A stretch of DNA of 21,948 nt from Calditrichota bacterium (GCA_024275555.1 JAJRYW010000328.1:1-21948), one strand, 5' to 3'; counted from the stretch's first letter, positions 9,503 through 16,060 are shown. The notes: a model not told the origin generated them from the sequence alone. Numbers and translations are program-made.

Positions 9503-9829
9503 ATGACCAGGGCCACGATGAGATTGTTCCTCATGTGTATTTTAGCCGGGTTTACCTTGCCCGTACTGGCTCAAGAGCAGGGCGCCCAGCAAGGCAAAGG
9601 CGGGGTTATCGAAATAGAAGCCCAGGTGGTGAATACCCGCCTGGAATTGCCCCAGGTGCAAATATATGATAAACGCAAAAAAGTGAAGTTCGATGAGGTG
9701 AAAGTTGAAAAAGATTTTAAAAGTGAATTGTCCGGTAAAAACGAAGAATTAAAATTTACCCCCATTACCAGCGGCAAAATTAAACCGATAAAGAATATTC
9801 AGGCCTTATTAGCAAAGAAAAGATTTTAA
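9503..9829 (+). CDS. Small secreted protein of unknown function in the TolQRR/AgmX-like operon
   Basis: I do not recognise the family. The preferred ATG at 9503 follows AAAGGTGA (9491-9498) at good spacing and opens directly into a signal peptide (MTRATMRLFLMCILAGFTLP, then VLAQEQ). An in-frame ATG at 9488, overlapping the preceding stop as ATGA, would add five residues. The mature part is about 85 residues and strongly basic, with two short beta-like stretches (VIEIEAQVVNTRLELPQVQI and KKVKFDEVKVEKDFKSEL), and ends KKRF. There is no lipobox and no cysteine in the mature part. Its position directly before the TolQ-like gene suggests a periplasmic accessory to the motor. It might be related to short secreted proteins that sit next to TolQ/TolR genes in Myxococcota, but that is an impression only. 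Confidence 0.75.
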   Translation: MTRATMRLFLMCILAGFTLPVLAQEQGAQQGKGGVIEIEAQVVNTRLELPQVQIYDKRKKVKFDEVKVEKDFKSELSGKNEELKFTPITSGKIKPIKNIQALLAKKRF

Positions 9830-9875
9830 ATTAGTATTACGTTAACTTATTTACAAGACGAAGGAGACCAAGCGT

Positions 9876-10541
9876 ATGGGCAGTCAATTTTGGAATGAAT
9901 TCTTTAGCTCGTTCAATCCAGGCTCAGAAGGATTTGCCTTTATGTGGCTTATTTTATTCTTCCTGGTGGTAGCAGTGGCAATTGCCGCCGAGCGGATTTA
10001 TTATGTGATGGTGCGTTCCAATGTGAATGCGGACAAGTTCATGATGGAAATCCGTAAATACGTGACCAGTGGAAATCTAAAGCGGGCCATTGAATTGTGC
10101 GAAGCCGGAAAACAACGGGCGCTTCCCTATGTAGTATTAGCCGGGTTAAAGCGTGTTACCGAGAGCGATAGCCTGGATTTTCGTTCGATCCAGAACGCCG
10201 TTGATGAGGGCACCCTGGAAGTGATCCCCAAACTGCAGCGGCGCACCAACTATCTGTCGATGATCGCCAATATTGCGACCTTGACCGGTTTAATGGGCAC
10301 GATTTATGGTCTGATTATCGCGTTTGCCTCGGTGGGGAGCGCCGAGATTCCCGACGACCAAAAAACCCGGTTGTTGGCAGCAGGTATCTCCACGGCAATG
10401 AATACCACCATCTTTGGGTTAGCGGTAGCAATTCCGACCATTGTTCTCTATAATATTATCCAGAACAAGACCGCCCAGATCATTGACGAAATGGATGAGC
10501 ATCTGGTTAAATTAATCAATTTGATTACCGGCAATCGCTAA
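9876..10541 (+). CDS. MotA/TolQ/ExbB-family proton channel protein
   Basis: 221-aa inner-membrane protein with the family's three transmembrane segments (about 21-41, 128-152 and 170-194) and a cytoplasmic region between the first two (about 45-125). In ExbB and TolQ, five such subunits surround a TolR/ExbD dimer and use the proton motive force. TM2 carries GLMGTIYGL with Thr142 at the place of ExbB Thr148. TM3 carries ISTAMNTTIFGLAVAIP with Thr178 at the place of ExbB Thr181. The usual TM3 Glu (E176 in E. coli ExbB) aligns with Thr173. AAGGAG at 9861-9866 sets the ATG. The two TolR-like genes follow at 19 and 24 bp. It resembles AglR, TolQ and ExbB equally by eye, so no symbol is given. Confidence 0.95.
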   Translation: MGSQFWNEFFSSFNPGSEGFAFMWLILFFLVVAVAIAAERIYYVMVRSNVNADKFMMEIRKYVTSGNLKRAIELCEAGKQRALPYVVLAGLKRVTESDSLDFRSIQNAVDEGTLEVIPKLQRRTNYLSMIANIATLTGLMGTIYGLIIAFASVGSAEIPDDQKTRLLAAGISTAMNTTIFGLAVAIPTIVLYNIIQNKTAQIIDEMDEHLVKLINLITGNR

Positions 10542-10560
10542 AAACTGAAGGGTTTAAGGC

Positions 10561-11106
10561 ATGGCATTTAAACCGTCACTACGGGCCCATAATAAAATTA
10601 AAGAGATTCCCCTGGACATTCGTCCGGTGATGAACCTGATGGTGGTGCTGATCCCGATTTTGCTCTATAGCGCCGAGTTTGTCAAGTTGTCGATCCGGGA
10701 ACTGAACCTGCCCCCGGCGGCGTCGGGACAGGGACAGCAGGAGAACCAACTGAAAGAACAGCAGAAGCGCTTTCAGCTCACGGTTATTATTGCCCGGGAA
10801 GGGATTTATATTGGCAATAAAGCCGGCTATTTAAGTGGCGACGCCGAAATCGGCGATGAACCGGTGGTGCCGGTGCTGGAAGATGGCAGCTACGACTTTA
10901 AGTTGCTTCAACAAAAACTGCTGGAGATCAAGGAAAAAATCAAAGACCAGGATTTTGTCGATGAAAAGAGTATCATCATCTCGGCAGGCCGGGATATTGA
11001 ATACAAACATATCATCAAAGTCATCGATTATGTGACGATCTATAGAGACGAGGAGGGGAACGAACAAGAACTCTTCCCGCAGGTCAACATCGGTCAGGTG
11101 ATCTAA
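10561..11106 (+). CDS. ExbD/TolR-family protein with Asn in place of the transmembrane Asp
   Basis: 181-aa single-pass protein: a short cytoplasmic N-terminus (1-20), one transmembrane helix (about 22-40, PVMNLMVVLIPILLYSAEF) and a periplasmic domain. The periplasmic domain contains a Gln-rich stretch (about 55-70) and ends in the ExbD-like segment around EYKHIIKVIDYV. ExbD and TolR proteins carry an essential Asp in a P-x-x-D-x-M motif at the start of the helix (D25 in E. coli ExbD). Here the motif reads PVMNLM, so Asn25 (codon AAC, 10633-10635) takes that place. The only nearby Asp is D19, before the helix. The ribosome site is GAAGG at 10548-10552. The next gene is a paralogue starting with almost the same codons (MAF, then PS) that keeps the Asp, so this looks like a duplicated, specialised subunit. 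Confidence 0.92.
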   Translation: MAFKPSLRAHNKIKEIPLDIRPVMNLMVVLIPILLYSAEFVKLSIRELNLPPAASGQGQQENQLKEQQKRFQLTVIIAREGIYIGNKAGYLSGDAEIGDEPVVPVLEDGSYDFKLLQQKLLEIKEKIKDQDFVDEKSIIISAGRDIEYKHIIKVIDYVTIYRDEEGNEQELFPQVNIGQVI

Positions 11107-11130
11107 CCGTAGCAGAAAGGAACAGATCGA

Positions 11131-11616
11131 ATGGCATTTGTACCGTCAAGAGCTAAAAAGCATTCCACAACCGGAGAGCAGGAACTGAACCTGACGTCAA
11201 TGATGGACGCAATGACTATCATCCTGCTCTTTTTATTGAAGACATTTTCAACCTCGGGTGCGATTATCTCGCCCTCAAGTGATCTGAAACTGCCCTATTC
11301 ATTGAGTCACGAAGACCCGCGCAAGGAACTAACGGTCTCGGTGACACAAAACAACATAATGGTCTCCGATGAACCGATTCTGTCTATTAGCGAGGTGGAC
11401 CCCAATAGTTCCATCATCAGCACGCTATTCGGAGAGCTGAAACGCCGCGCCGATGAGGCCAAGCAGAATGAGATTCAATACGCCATTCCTTTTGACCACG
11501 AGGTGTTAATCGTCGCAGATGAAAATGTACCGTTCCATCTTCTTTTTAAGGTGATCTACACCTGTGGATCATCCGAATTTAATAAACTACGACTTTTAAC
11601 GATTAAAGAACGATAA
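11131..11616 (+). CDS. ExbD/TolR-family protein with the canonical transmembrane Asp
   Basis: 161-aa single-pass inner-membrane protein. The N-terminus LNLTSMMDAMTIILLFLLKT aligns with the ExbD/TolR motif, with Asp26 at the proton-carrying position. The periplasmic domain follows (about 45-161) and ends in the family's region around LLFKVIYTCG and LRLLTIKER. This subunit should be able to respond to protonation with the TolQ-like protein. It starts MAFVPS, like its upstream neighbour's MAFKPS, pointing to tandem duplication followed by divergence. AAAGGA at 11116-11121 lies 9 nt before the ATG. One TolQ-like plus two TolR-like genes is the arrangement of aglR-aglQ-aglS in Myxococcus. Confidence 0.93.
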   Translation: MAFVPSRAKKHSTTGEQELNLTSMMDAMTIILLFLLKTFSTSGAIISPSSDLKLPYSLSHEDPRKELTVSVTQNNIMVSDEPILSISEVDPNSSIISTLFGELKRRADEAKQNEIQYAIPFDHEVLIVADENVPFHLLFKVIYTCGSSEFNKLRLLTIKER

Positions 11617-11650
11617 GCATTAACGCTTTGGAATTTTTGAGGAAACTTTT

Positions 11651-12688
11651 ATGAATGCACGAGCATCAGGTCCGCCAGGAGGGGCGGGATTTCGATTGGT
11701 GGGATTCCCCAAAGAATTCGAACGGAATTTCTGGGAGACCTTCGATCGGCGATACTACTCAATTTTCCTGATCACCTTTATCGTTTTATATAGTTTTGCC
11801 TACTATATGGCGCATTTGGATTGGTCGCTTAGTGAAGATCAGATTGCCGCGCTGAAAAAACGCGTGATCGAAAAAGTCTATGATGTTGAGTTGTTGGCGC
11901 CGACCGATGAACCGGAAGAGGAAGAGTTCGGCGTTGGGGAATTGGCGACAACCGAAGAGCCGCAGGAGGTTAGCGAACGTGGGAAAGAGCGCGTAGAAGA
12001 ATCTCAGACCCAGAAAGTGCAGCGCCGCCGCCGAACCCAGGCGGATTTGGAAAGTCGCTCCCGGCAGATGCAAGCGGAAGTCGCTTCCCAGGGAATCCTG
12101 GCGGTGGCAACTTCTGCGGGAGGCTCCGGAGCGGGTAATGTTGCTTATTCGGATGTCCTCAAAGGAATATCCGGCAGCGGCGTCGGAGATATCGGGGAAG
12201 TTGTACAAGGAACCGCCGGTATTCGCACCGCCGGTTCCGGCGAGGAACGCACCCGGGCCGCCAAAGGCTCCGGCTTTCGACGGGAAGGCGGCGGAACCGG
12301 TATCGATGACCTGATCTCCGGCGAAAGCGTGGCCGGCGGCGCCTCCTTTGGCCGACGAGGTAAAATCGAACTCGCCTCGGAAAATGTAGAAGTCGCCAGC
12401 GGGGCCGGAAATCGTGACCCGGAAGGGATTACTGCCGCGATCAACAAGCAAAGTTCCTCGGTGGAATACTGCTATCAAAAGAGCGCAAAGGTGAACCCGA
12501 GCCTGCATGGCCGGATTGACCTGGAAATTGAAATTGCCGCCAACGGACGGGTTACCCGGGTAAGAGCAACAAAATCCACCCTGGATGATAAACGCCTGGA
12601 ATCATGTATTGTGCGCGCCGTGCGGCGTTGGCGATTTGGCGCGATCGATGGAGGAAGCGTCCGGATTCGGGTGCCGTTTATCTTCTAA
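11651..12688 (+). CDS. TonB-like protein with AgmX/PglI-type C-terminal domain
   Basis: 345-aa bitopic inner-membrane protein. About 35 cytoplasmic residues precede one transmembrane helix (about 36-56, starting YYSIFLITFIVLYSF). A long periplasmic linker is acidic first (PTDEPEEEEFG), then Arg/Gln-rich (about 115-145), then Gly/Ser-rich (about 155-255). The last 87 residues (259-345) form the domain known from myxobacterial AgmX and PglI: VEYCYQKSAKVNPSLHGRID, a GRVTRV turn, then ESCIVRAVRRWRF and a closing strand VRIRVPFIF. Cys274 and Cys319 are its two conserved cysteines and probably form a disulfide. TonB-type proteins carry motor energy across the periplasm, so this is the likely output arm. 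GAGGA at 11639-11643 sets the start, and a terminator follows 32 bp after the stop. Confidence 0.9.
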   Translation: MNARASGPPGGAGFRLVGFPKEFERNFWETFDRRYYSIFLITFIVLYSFAYYMAHLDWSLSEDQIAALKKRVIEKVYDVELLAPTDEPEEEEFGVGELATTEEPQEVSERGKERVEESQTQKVQRRRRTQADLESRSRQMQAEVASQGILAVATSAGGSGAGNVAYSDVLKGISGSGVGDIGEVVQGTAGIRTAGSGEERTRAAKGSGFRREGGGTGIDDLISGESVAGGASFGRRGKIELASENVEVASGAGNRDPEGITAAINKQSSSVEYCYQKSAKVNPSLHGRIDLEIEIAANGRVTRVRATKSTLDDKRLESCIVRAVRRWRFGAIDGGSVRIRVPFIF

Positions 12689-12720
12689 TTAAATTTCCGA
12701 ACAAAATCAAAACAATCTGA

Positions 12721-12748
12721 AAAGCCTGCCCTGTGCAGGCTTTTTTTA
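12721..12748 (+). terminator. Intrinsic terminator closing the TPR/TolQRR/AgmX-like unit
   Basis: AAAAGCCTGC (12721-12730) pairs perfectly with GCAGGCTTTT (12736-12745) across the loop CCTGT, and a run of seven T (12742-12748) follows. It lies 32 bp after the stop of the AgmX-like gene and marks the 3' end of the operon. Confidence 0.92.
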
Positions 12749-12837
12749 TGGAGGACGCCCCGCCAAAAATTGGACTTGTTTCTTCGGCATTCTTCCAGTA
12801 AATTTTTGCCCCTTTAACCTAAGCCGGTTGAACCCGC

Positions 12838-12889
12838 CTGCCTGCCGTAGGCAGGGAAGCAAACCGGAAAGGTCTTCCGGGGCTTTTTT
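12838..12889 (+). terminator. Palindrome and terminator-like hairpin in the aspS leader region
   Basis: CCTGCC (12841-12846) and GGCAGG (12850-12855) form a short palindrome. Just after it, CCGGAA (12864-12869) pairs with TTCCGG (12875-12880) around AGGTC. Outer pairing is possible between AAGC (12857-12860) and GCTT (12882-12885), and T runs from 12884 to 12889. It could be a second terminator or an attenuator ahead of aspS. No anti-terminator partner or leader peptide was found. The interval 12749-12837 shows no gene and no convincing promoter. Confidence 0.45.
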
Positions 12890-12955
12890 AGATTCCTTGC
12901 CAAAAACATGGCAGCAAATAGCCCGTTGTAAAATCCCGAATTTCGGGGAAAGGGC
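12875..12955 (-). repeat. Dispersed intergenic repeat, copy A (inverted relative to copy B)
   Basis: The reverse complement of 12916-12955 is identical, over 40 nt, to 17139-17178. Similarity continues with a few substitutions and one or two indels to about 12875. Internal features are CCCGAA/TTCGGG (12935-12947), an AGCCC-type outer stem (here GGGC 12952-12955 with GCCC 12921-12924), and TGCCA/TGGCA (12899-12913). The copy ends 18 nt before the aspS start codon, so it probably lies in the aspS leader. Confidence 0.85.
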
Positions 12956-12972
12956 CTAATACCGGAGTATTC

Positions 12973-14736
12973 ATGCAATTAAAAAGAACTCATACCTGCG
13001 GTGAGATCAACGCGCAATTGATCGGCCAAAAAGTGCGGCTATCCGGATGGGTGGATAACTGGCGGGATCATGGCGGCGTTTTCTTTGTCGATCTCCGTGA
13101 TCGCTACGGCAAGGTCCAGGTGGTTTTCCAGCCGCACAATGAAGCGGTTTACCAAATCGGAAAAAAGTTGCGCAGTGAATTTGTTATTGCTATCGAAGGA
13201 GTGGTGCAAGCCCGTCCTCCCGAAGCAATCAACCCGGCCATGGCCAGCGGCGAGGTTGAAGTGCCGGTTGCACAGGTGGAAATCCTCAACGCCAGTCAAA
13301 CCACACCCTTCGAGATCAATGAATATGTGGATGTTTCCGAAGACGTGCGGCTGAAATACCGCTACCTCGATTTACGCCGGAAGCAGCTCCAGGAAGTAAT
13401 TGTCTTCCGGCACAAATTAGCGCAGCTGACCCGGACGTTCTTCACCAAAGAAAATTTTGTGGAAATCGAAACGCCCTTTCTCACCAAAAGCACCCCGGAA
13501 GGCGCCCGGGACTTCTTAGTGCCCTCGCGGATGCAGAAAGGGAAATTTTATGCGCTTCCCCAATCCCCGCAAACCTATAAGCAAATTTTGATGATTGCCG
13601 GTTTTGACCGTTATTTCCAACTGGTAAAATGTTTCCGGGATGAAGATTTACGCAAAGACCGCCAGCCGGAGTTTACCCAGATTGATGTGGAAATGTCCTT
13701 CGTCGATGAAGAAGATGTGATGGCCGTGGTCGAATCCTACATGGCCTATATCTGCAACGAGTTGTTGGATATTCAACTGCAATTGCCTTTTCCGCGCCTG
13801 GAGTATGAAGAATCCATCCGCCGCTATGGTAGCGACAAGCCGGACACCCGTTTTGGCCTGGAACTGAATGATCTTACCGGTATTTTTAACGATAGCGAGT
13901 TTAAAGTATTTCGGGGAGTGATTGACGCGGGCGGCTACATTGGCGCATTGGTGGTTGCCGAAGCAGCCGGTTACAGTCGCAAGCAGATCGACGAGTTGCA
14001 AAAATGGGTCATGGCCATGGGAGTGAAAGGACTGGCCTATTTTAAATTCAATGGCGCTGAATTTGAGGGCGGCCTCAGCAAGTTCCTGAGCGAGGCCGAA
14101 CGGCGCCAACTGCAAGAGGAATTAGAACTCCGGGAGCCGGCCTTGTTTTTGATTATTGCCGATCAGCGTAAAGAATTTGCCCAGAATGTGCTGGGATTTT
14201 TGCGGAACCGCCTTGCAAACGACCTCGATTTAGTAGATGAGAGCAAACATCATCTTCATTGGACAGTAAATTTTCCCTTGATGGAGTACAGCCAAGAAGA
14301 GCAGCGCTACCTGGCCAGGCACCATCCATTCACCGCTCCACGCCCGGAAGACATGGATTTGTTAGACACACATCCGGAAAAAGCCTACGCCCGCGCCTAT
14401 GATCTGGTGTACAATGGCAACGAAATTGCAGGGGGAAGTATCCGTATCCATAGCCGGGATGCGCAGGCAAAGGTTTTTCAGGCGCTTAAACTGACGCCGG
14501 AAGAGGCGGAACGAAAATTCGGTTTTCTCCTGGAGGCGCTTAGTTATGGCGCCCCTCCGCATGGCGGAATTGCATTCGGATTCGATCGCTTAGTGATGCT
14601 GCTGACCGGTTGCAGCTCCATCCGGGATGTAATTGCATTTCCCAAAACAGCCAGCGCTATTGGCCTGATGGAACATACCCCCTCGGAAGTTTCTGAGGAA
14701 CAATTAAATGAGTTGGGTTTAACCATAAGAAAATAA
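12973..14736 (+). CDS. aspS: Aspartate--tRNA ligase (bacterial type, probably non-discriminating)
   Basis: 587-aa class II aminoacyl-tRNA synthetase that charges tRNA with Asp. The order is an N-terminal OB-fold anticodon-binding domain (about 1-105), class II motif 1 (VEIETPFLTKSTPEGARDF), the QSPQ element at 197-200, motif 2 from Phe221 (FRDEDLRKDRQPEFTQID), the bacterial GAD insertion (about 285-420), and motif 3 with GIAFGFDRLVMLL, including Arg539. The length is typical for bacterial AspRS. In the OB fold it has RDHGG with His33; a His at this place is characteristic of non-discriminating AspRS, which also charges tRNA-Asn for later amidation by GatCAB. GGAG at 12964-12967 is 5 nt before the ATG. 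It looks monocistronic, between a structured leader and a downstream promoter. Confidence 0.97.
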   Translation: MQLKRTHTCGEINAQLIGQKVRLSGWVDNWRDHGGVFFVDLRDRYGKVQVVFQPHNEAVYQIGKKLRSEFVIAIEGVVQARPPEAINPAMASGEVEVPVAQVEILNASQTTPFEINEYVDVSEDVRLKYRYLDLRRKQLQEVIVFRHKLAQLTRTFFTKENFVEIETPFLTKSTPEGARDFLVPSRMQKGKFYALPQSPQTYKQILMIAGFDRYFQLVKCFRDEDLRKDRQPEFTQIDVEMSFVDEEDVMAVVESYMAYICNELLDIQLQLPFPRLEYEESIRRYGSDKPDTRFGLELNDLTGIFNDSEFKVFRGVIDAGGYIGALVVAEAAGYSRKQIDELQKWVMAMGVKGLAYFKFNGAEFEGGLSKFLSEAERRQLQEELELREPALFLIIADQRKEFAQNVLGFLRNRLANDLDLVDESKHHLHWTVNFPLMEYSQEEQRYLARHHPFTAPRPEDMDLLDTHPEKAYARAYDLVYNGNEIAGGSIRIHSRDAQAKVFQALKLTPEEAERKFGFLLEALSYGAPPHGGIAFGFDRLVMLLTGCSSIRDVIAFPKTASAIGLMEHTPSEVSEEQLNELGLTIRK

Positions 14737-14760
14737 ATAGGTTATTTTCCCATTAATCTC

Positions 14761-14789
14761 TTGACAAAAATTTTAATTTTTAGTATTTT
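14761..14789 (+). promoter_or_regulatory. Sigma70-like promoter for the lipoprotein-LysM pair
   Basis: A perfect TTGACA (14761-14766), a 17-nt A/T-rich spacer and TATTTT (14784-14789) give a near-consensus promoter. Transcription would start near 14796, leaving a leader of about 33 nt that contains AGGAGG at 14815-14820. It starts 24 bp after the aspS stop. Confidence 0.8.
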
Positions 14790-14828
14790 CTCCCAAACTA
14801 TCTATTTAAGAAAGAGGAGGCAATCCCT

Positions 14829-15107
14829 ATGTTCAGTATTACTAAGGTGAAACGTATGCTTATCGTCGGTCTTGCAAGTGGCGCTTTATTGCTTTCGGTT
14901 GGCTGTGGCTGGAAGGCTAATGAGGAGCAAATTCGCCAAATGGAAGAAACACGTTCCGCGGCATTGTCTGCCGAGCAAAAGCTGGAAGACCTGAAACAGC
15001 AGAACCAACAAAAGCAAGAGGAACTTGCAGCCAAGAAAAAAGAGTTAGAGCAAGTAAAGGCTGCCAAGGAAGCTGCCAAGCAGCGTGTTGATAATTGGGG
15101 CAATTAA
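14829..15107 (+). CDS. Small coiled-coil lipoprotein
   Basis: 92-aa protein with a lipoprotein signal peptide: basic start, hydrophobic stretch, then lipobox LSVGC with the acylated Cys at residue 26. The mature part (about 66 residues) is one continuous charged helix rich in Glu, Lys, Gln and Ala (about 32-88), a likely coiled coil like that of small envelope lipoproteins such as Lpp. The C-terminus is VDNWGN, without the terminal Lys that Lpp uses for covalent attachment to peptidoglycan. AGGAGG at 14815-14820 lies 8 nt before the ATG, and a strong promoter precedes it, so abundant expression is likely. The LysM gene follows 44 bp later. The family name is uncertain. Confidence 0.88.
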   Translation: MFSITKVKRMLIVGLASGALLLSVGCGWKANEEQIRQMEETRSAALSAEQKLEDLKQQNQQKQEELAAKKKELEQVKAAKEAAKQRVDNWGN

Positions 15108-15151
15108 AAGAGAGTAATGTGCGATAAAGAAAATTGACCGAGGAGGCAATA

Positions 15152-16003
15152 ATGAATCGAAAAGTTGTGTTCATATTCACCATAGCTCTTCTTGCTGTGT
15201 TCAGTTTCGGAGTCTTCGCTCAGCAATATAGCTATGATTACGAAACAATGAAGAAAGAAGAATACTTCGCAGAACTTCAAAAATGGCAAAAGCGCGAAGC
15301 GGATGCGAAAGCCGCTATTGCCCAGGAAGAAAGTAAATTAGCCCAAACAGAAGAGCAGTTAAGCGCTACCCAGGCCGAGATTGAGAACACCTGGAATGAA
15401 ATTTATGCCATGCTGGATACCGATAAGAGCGGCTATAATGACATGGTCGATCAGGCTAGCGCCCTGGAAAATGATTTAAACAGTTTTGTCGGCCTTTCCC
15501 CGGAAGAAATTTATAGCCGCAGCGATGAACTGGAAACCTATAAAAATCGCTTGAATGAACTGCGTAAAGATAAACGCAGCCTGGGACCCGATCCTTATAA
15601 GATCCTCAGCCGCGTCGAAGGCCTGATCCAGGAAGCCGTCAAAAAAGGCGAGCCTGCCGCTGCCGGTAAATATACGGTAGCCCGGGGCGACTACCTCTGG
15701 AAAATTTCCAAGATGCCCGAAATTTACGGCGATCCCTACGCCTGGATTCGCATCTACTCTGCCAACCGCGAGCAGATCGGCGATAATCCGGATCTGATTT
15801 ATCCCAACCGGATTTTTGATATTCCTCGTATGCCCGGCCGCAACGAACATTGGGTGGCCCGCGGCGAAAGTCTGGCTTCCATTGCCGGAAGCACCGGGAA
15901 CGCCTTCAGTTGGCAGCGAATTTACGAAGCGAATAAGGAACTGATCGGTGAAGATGCAAATATGATTTTTCCCCACATGATCCTGAAAATGCCGGCAAAC
16001 TAA
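15152..16003 (+). CDS. Secreted coiled-coil protein with two C-terminal LysM-like domains
   Basis: The start is placed at ATG 15152 because AGGAGG (15141-15146) lies 5 nt upstream and the product then opens with a clean signal peptide (MNRKVVFIFTIALLAVFSFG, then VFAQQ). An upstream TTG at 15134 would put six extra residues before it. The 283-aa protein has a coiled coil of about 30-95, a second helical part to about 165, then two LysM-like modules. The first runs from about 173 (YTVARGDYLWKIS ... GDPYAWIRIYSANREQI ... IYPNRIFDIP). The second runs from about 232 to the end (HWVARGESLASIAG ... IYEANKELIG ... IFPHMILKMP). LysM modules bind the glycan of peptidoglycan. With the lipoprotein just upstream it probably forms an envelope-to-wall link. 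A terminator follows. Confidence 0.92.
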   Translation: MNRKVVFIFTIALLAVFSFGVFAQQYSYDYETMKKEEYFAELQKWQKREADAKAAIAQEESKLAQTEEQLSATQAEIENTWNEIYAMLDTDKSGYNDMVDQASALENDLNSFVGLSPEEIYSRSDELETYKNRLNELRKDKRSLGPDPYKILSRVEGLIQEAVKKGEPAAAGKYTVARGDYLWKISKMPEIYGDPYAWIRIYSANREQIGDNPDLIYPNRIFDIPRMPGRNEHWVARGESLASIAGSTGNAFSWQRIYEANKELIGEDANMIFPHMILKMPAN

Positions 16004-16027
16004 TTTAGATCGCCGGAAACTTATCTG

Positions 16028-16060
16028 AAAAGGCTCTTGGCTTTGGCTAAGAGCCTTTTT
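16028..16060 (+). terminator. Intrinsic terminator after the LysM gene
   Basis: AAAAGGCTCTT (16028-16038) pairs with AAGAGCCTTTT (16049-16059), and the stem can extend a few pairs into the 10-nt loop. T runs from 16056 to 16060. It lies 24 bp after the LysM stop and directly before phoH. Confidence 0.9.

Noticed and set aside
10615..10617. Asp19 of the first TolR-like protein as a stand-in for the missing transmembrane Asp
   Set aside because: It lies six residues before the motif position, at the membrane edge, where other family members have Asn (INVTP/LNLTS). It is unlikely to serve as the proton site, though this is not excluded.
2077..12688. The operon as a standard Tol-Pal or TonB-ExbB-ExbD import system
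   Set aside because: No pal, tolB or TonB-dependent receptor gene; two TolR-like genes; an AgmX/PglI-type C-terminus; and two giant TPR proteins do not fit either system.
12771..12804. TTGTTC/TAAATT as an aspS promoter
   Set aside because: Only 3 of 6 and 4 of 6 matches, and it lies upstream of a terminator-like hairpin. Too weak to list.
15414..15455. EF-hand-like loop (DTDKSGYNDMVD) in the LysM protein
   Set aside because: A single loop inside a predicted coiled coil, without the hydrophobic residue and the final Glu at the required place. Likely chance.
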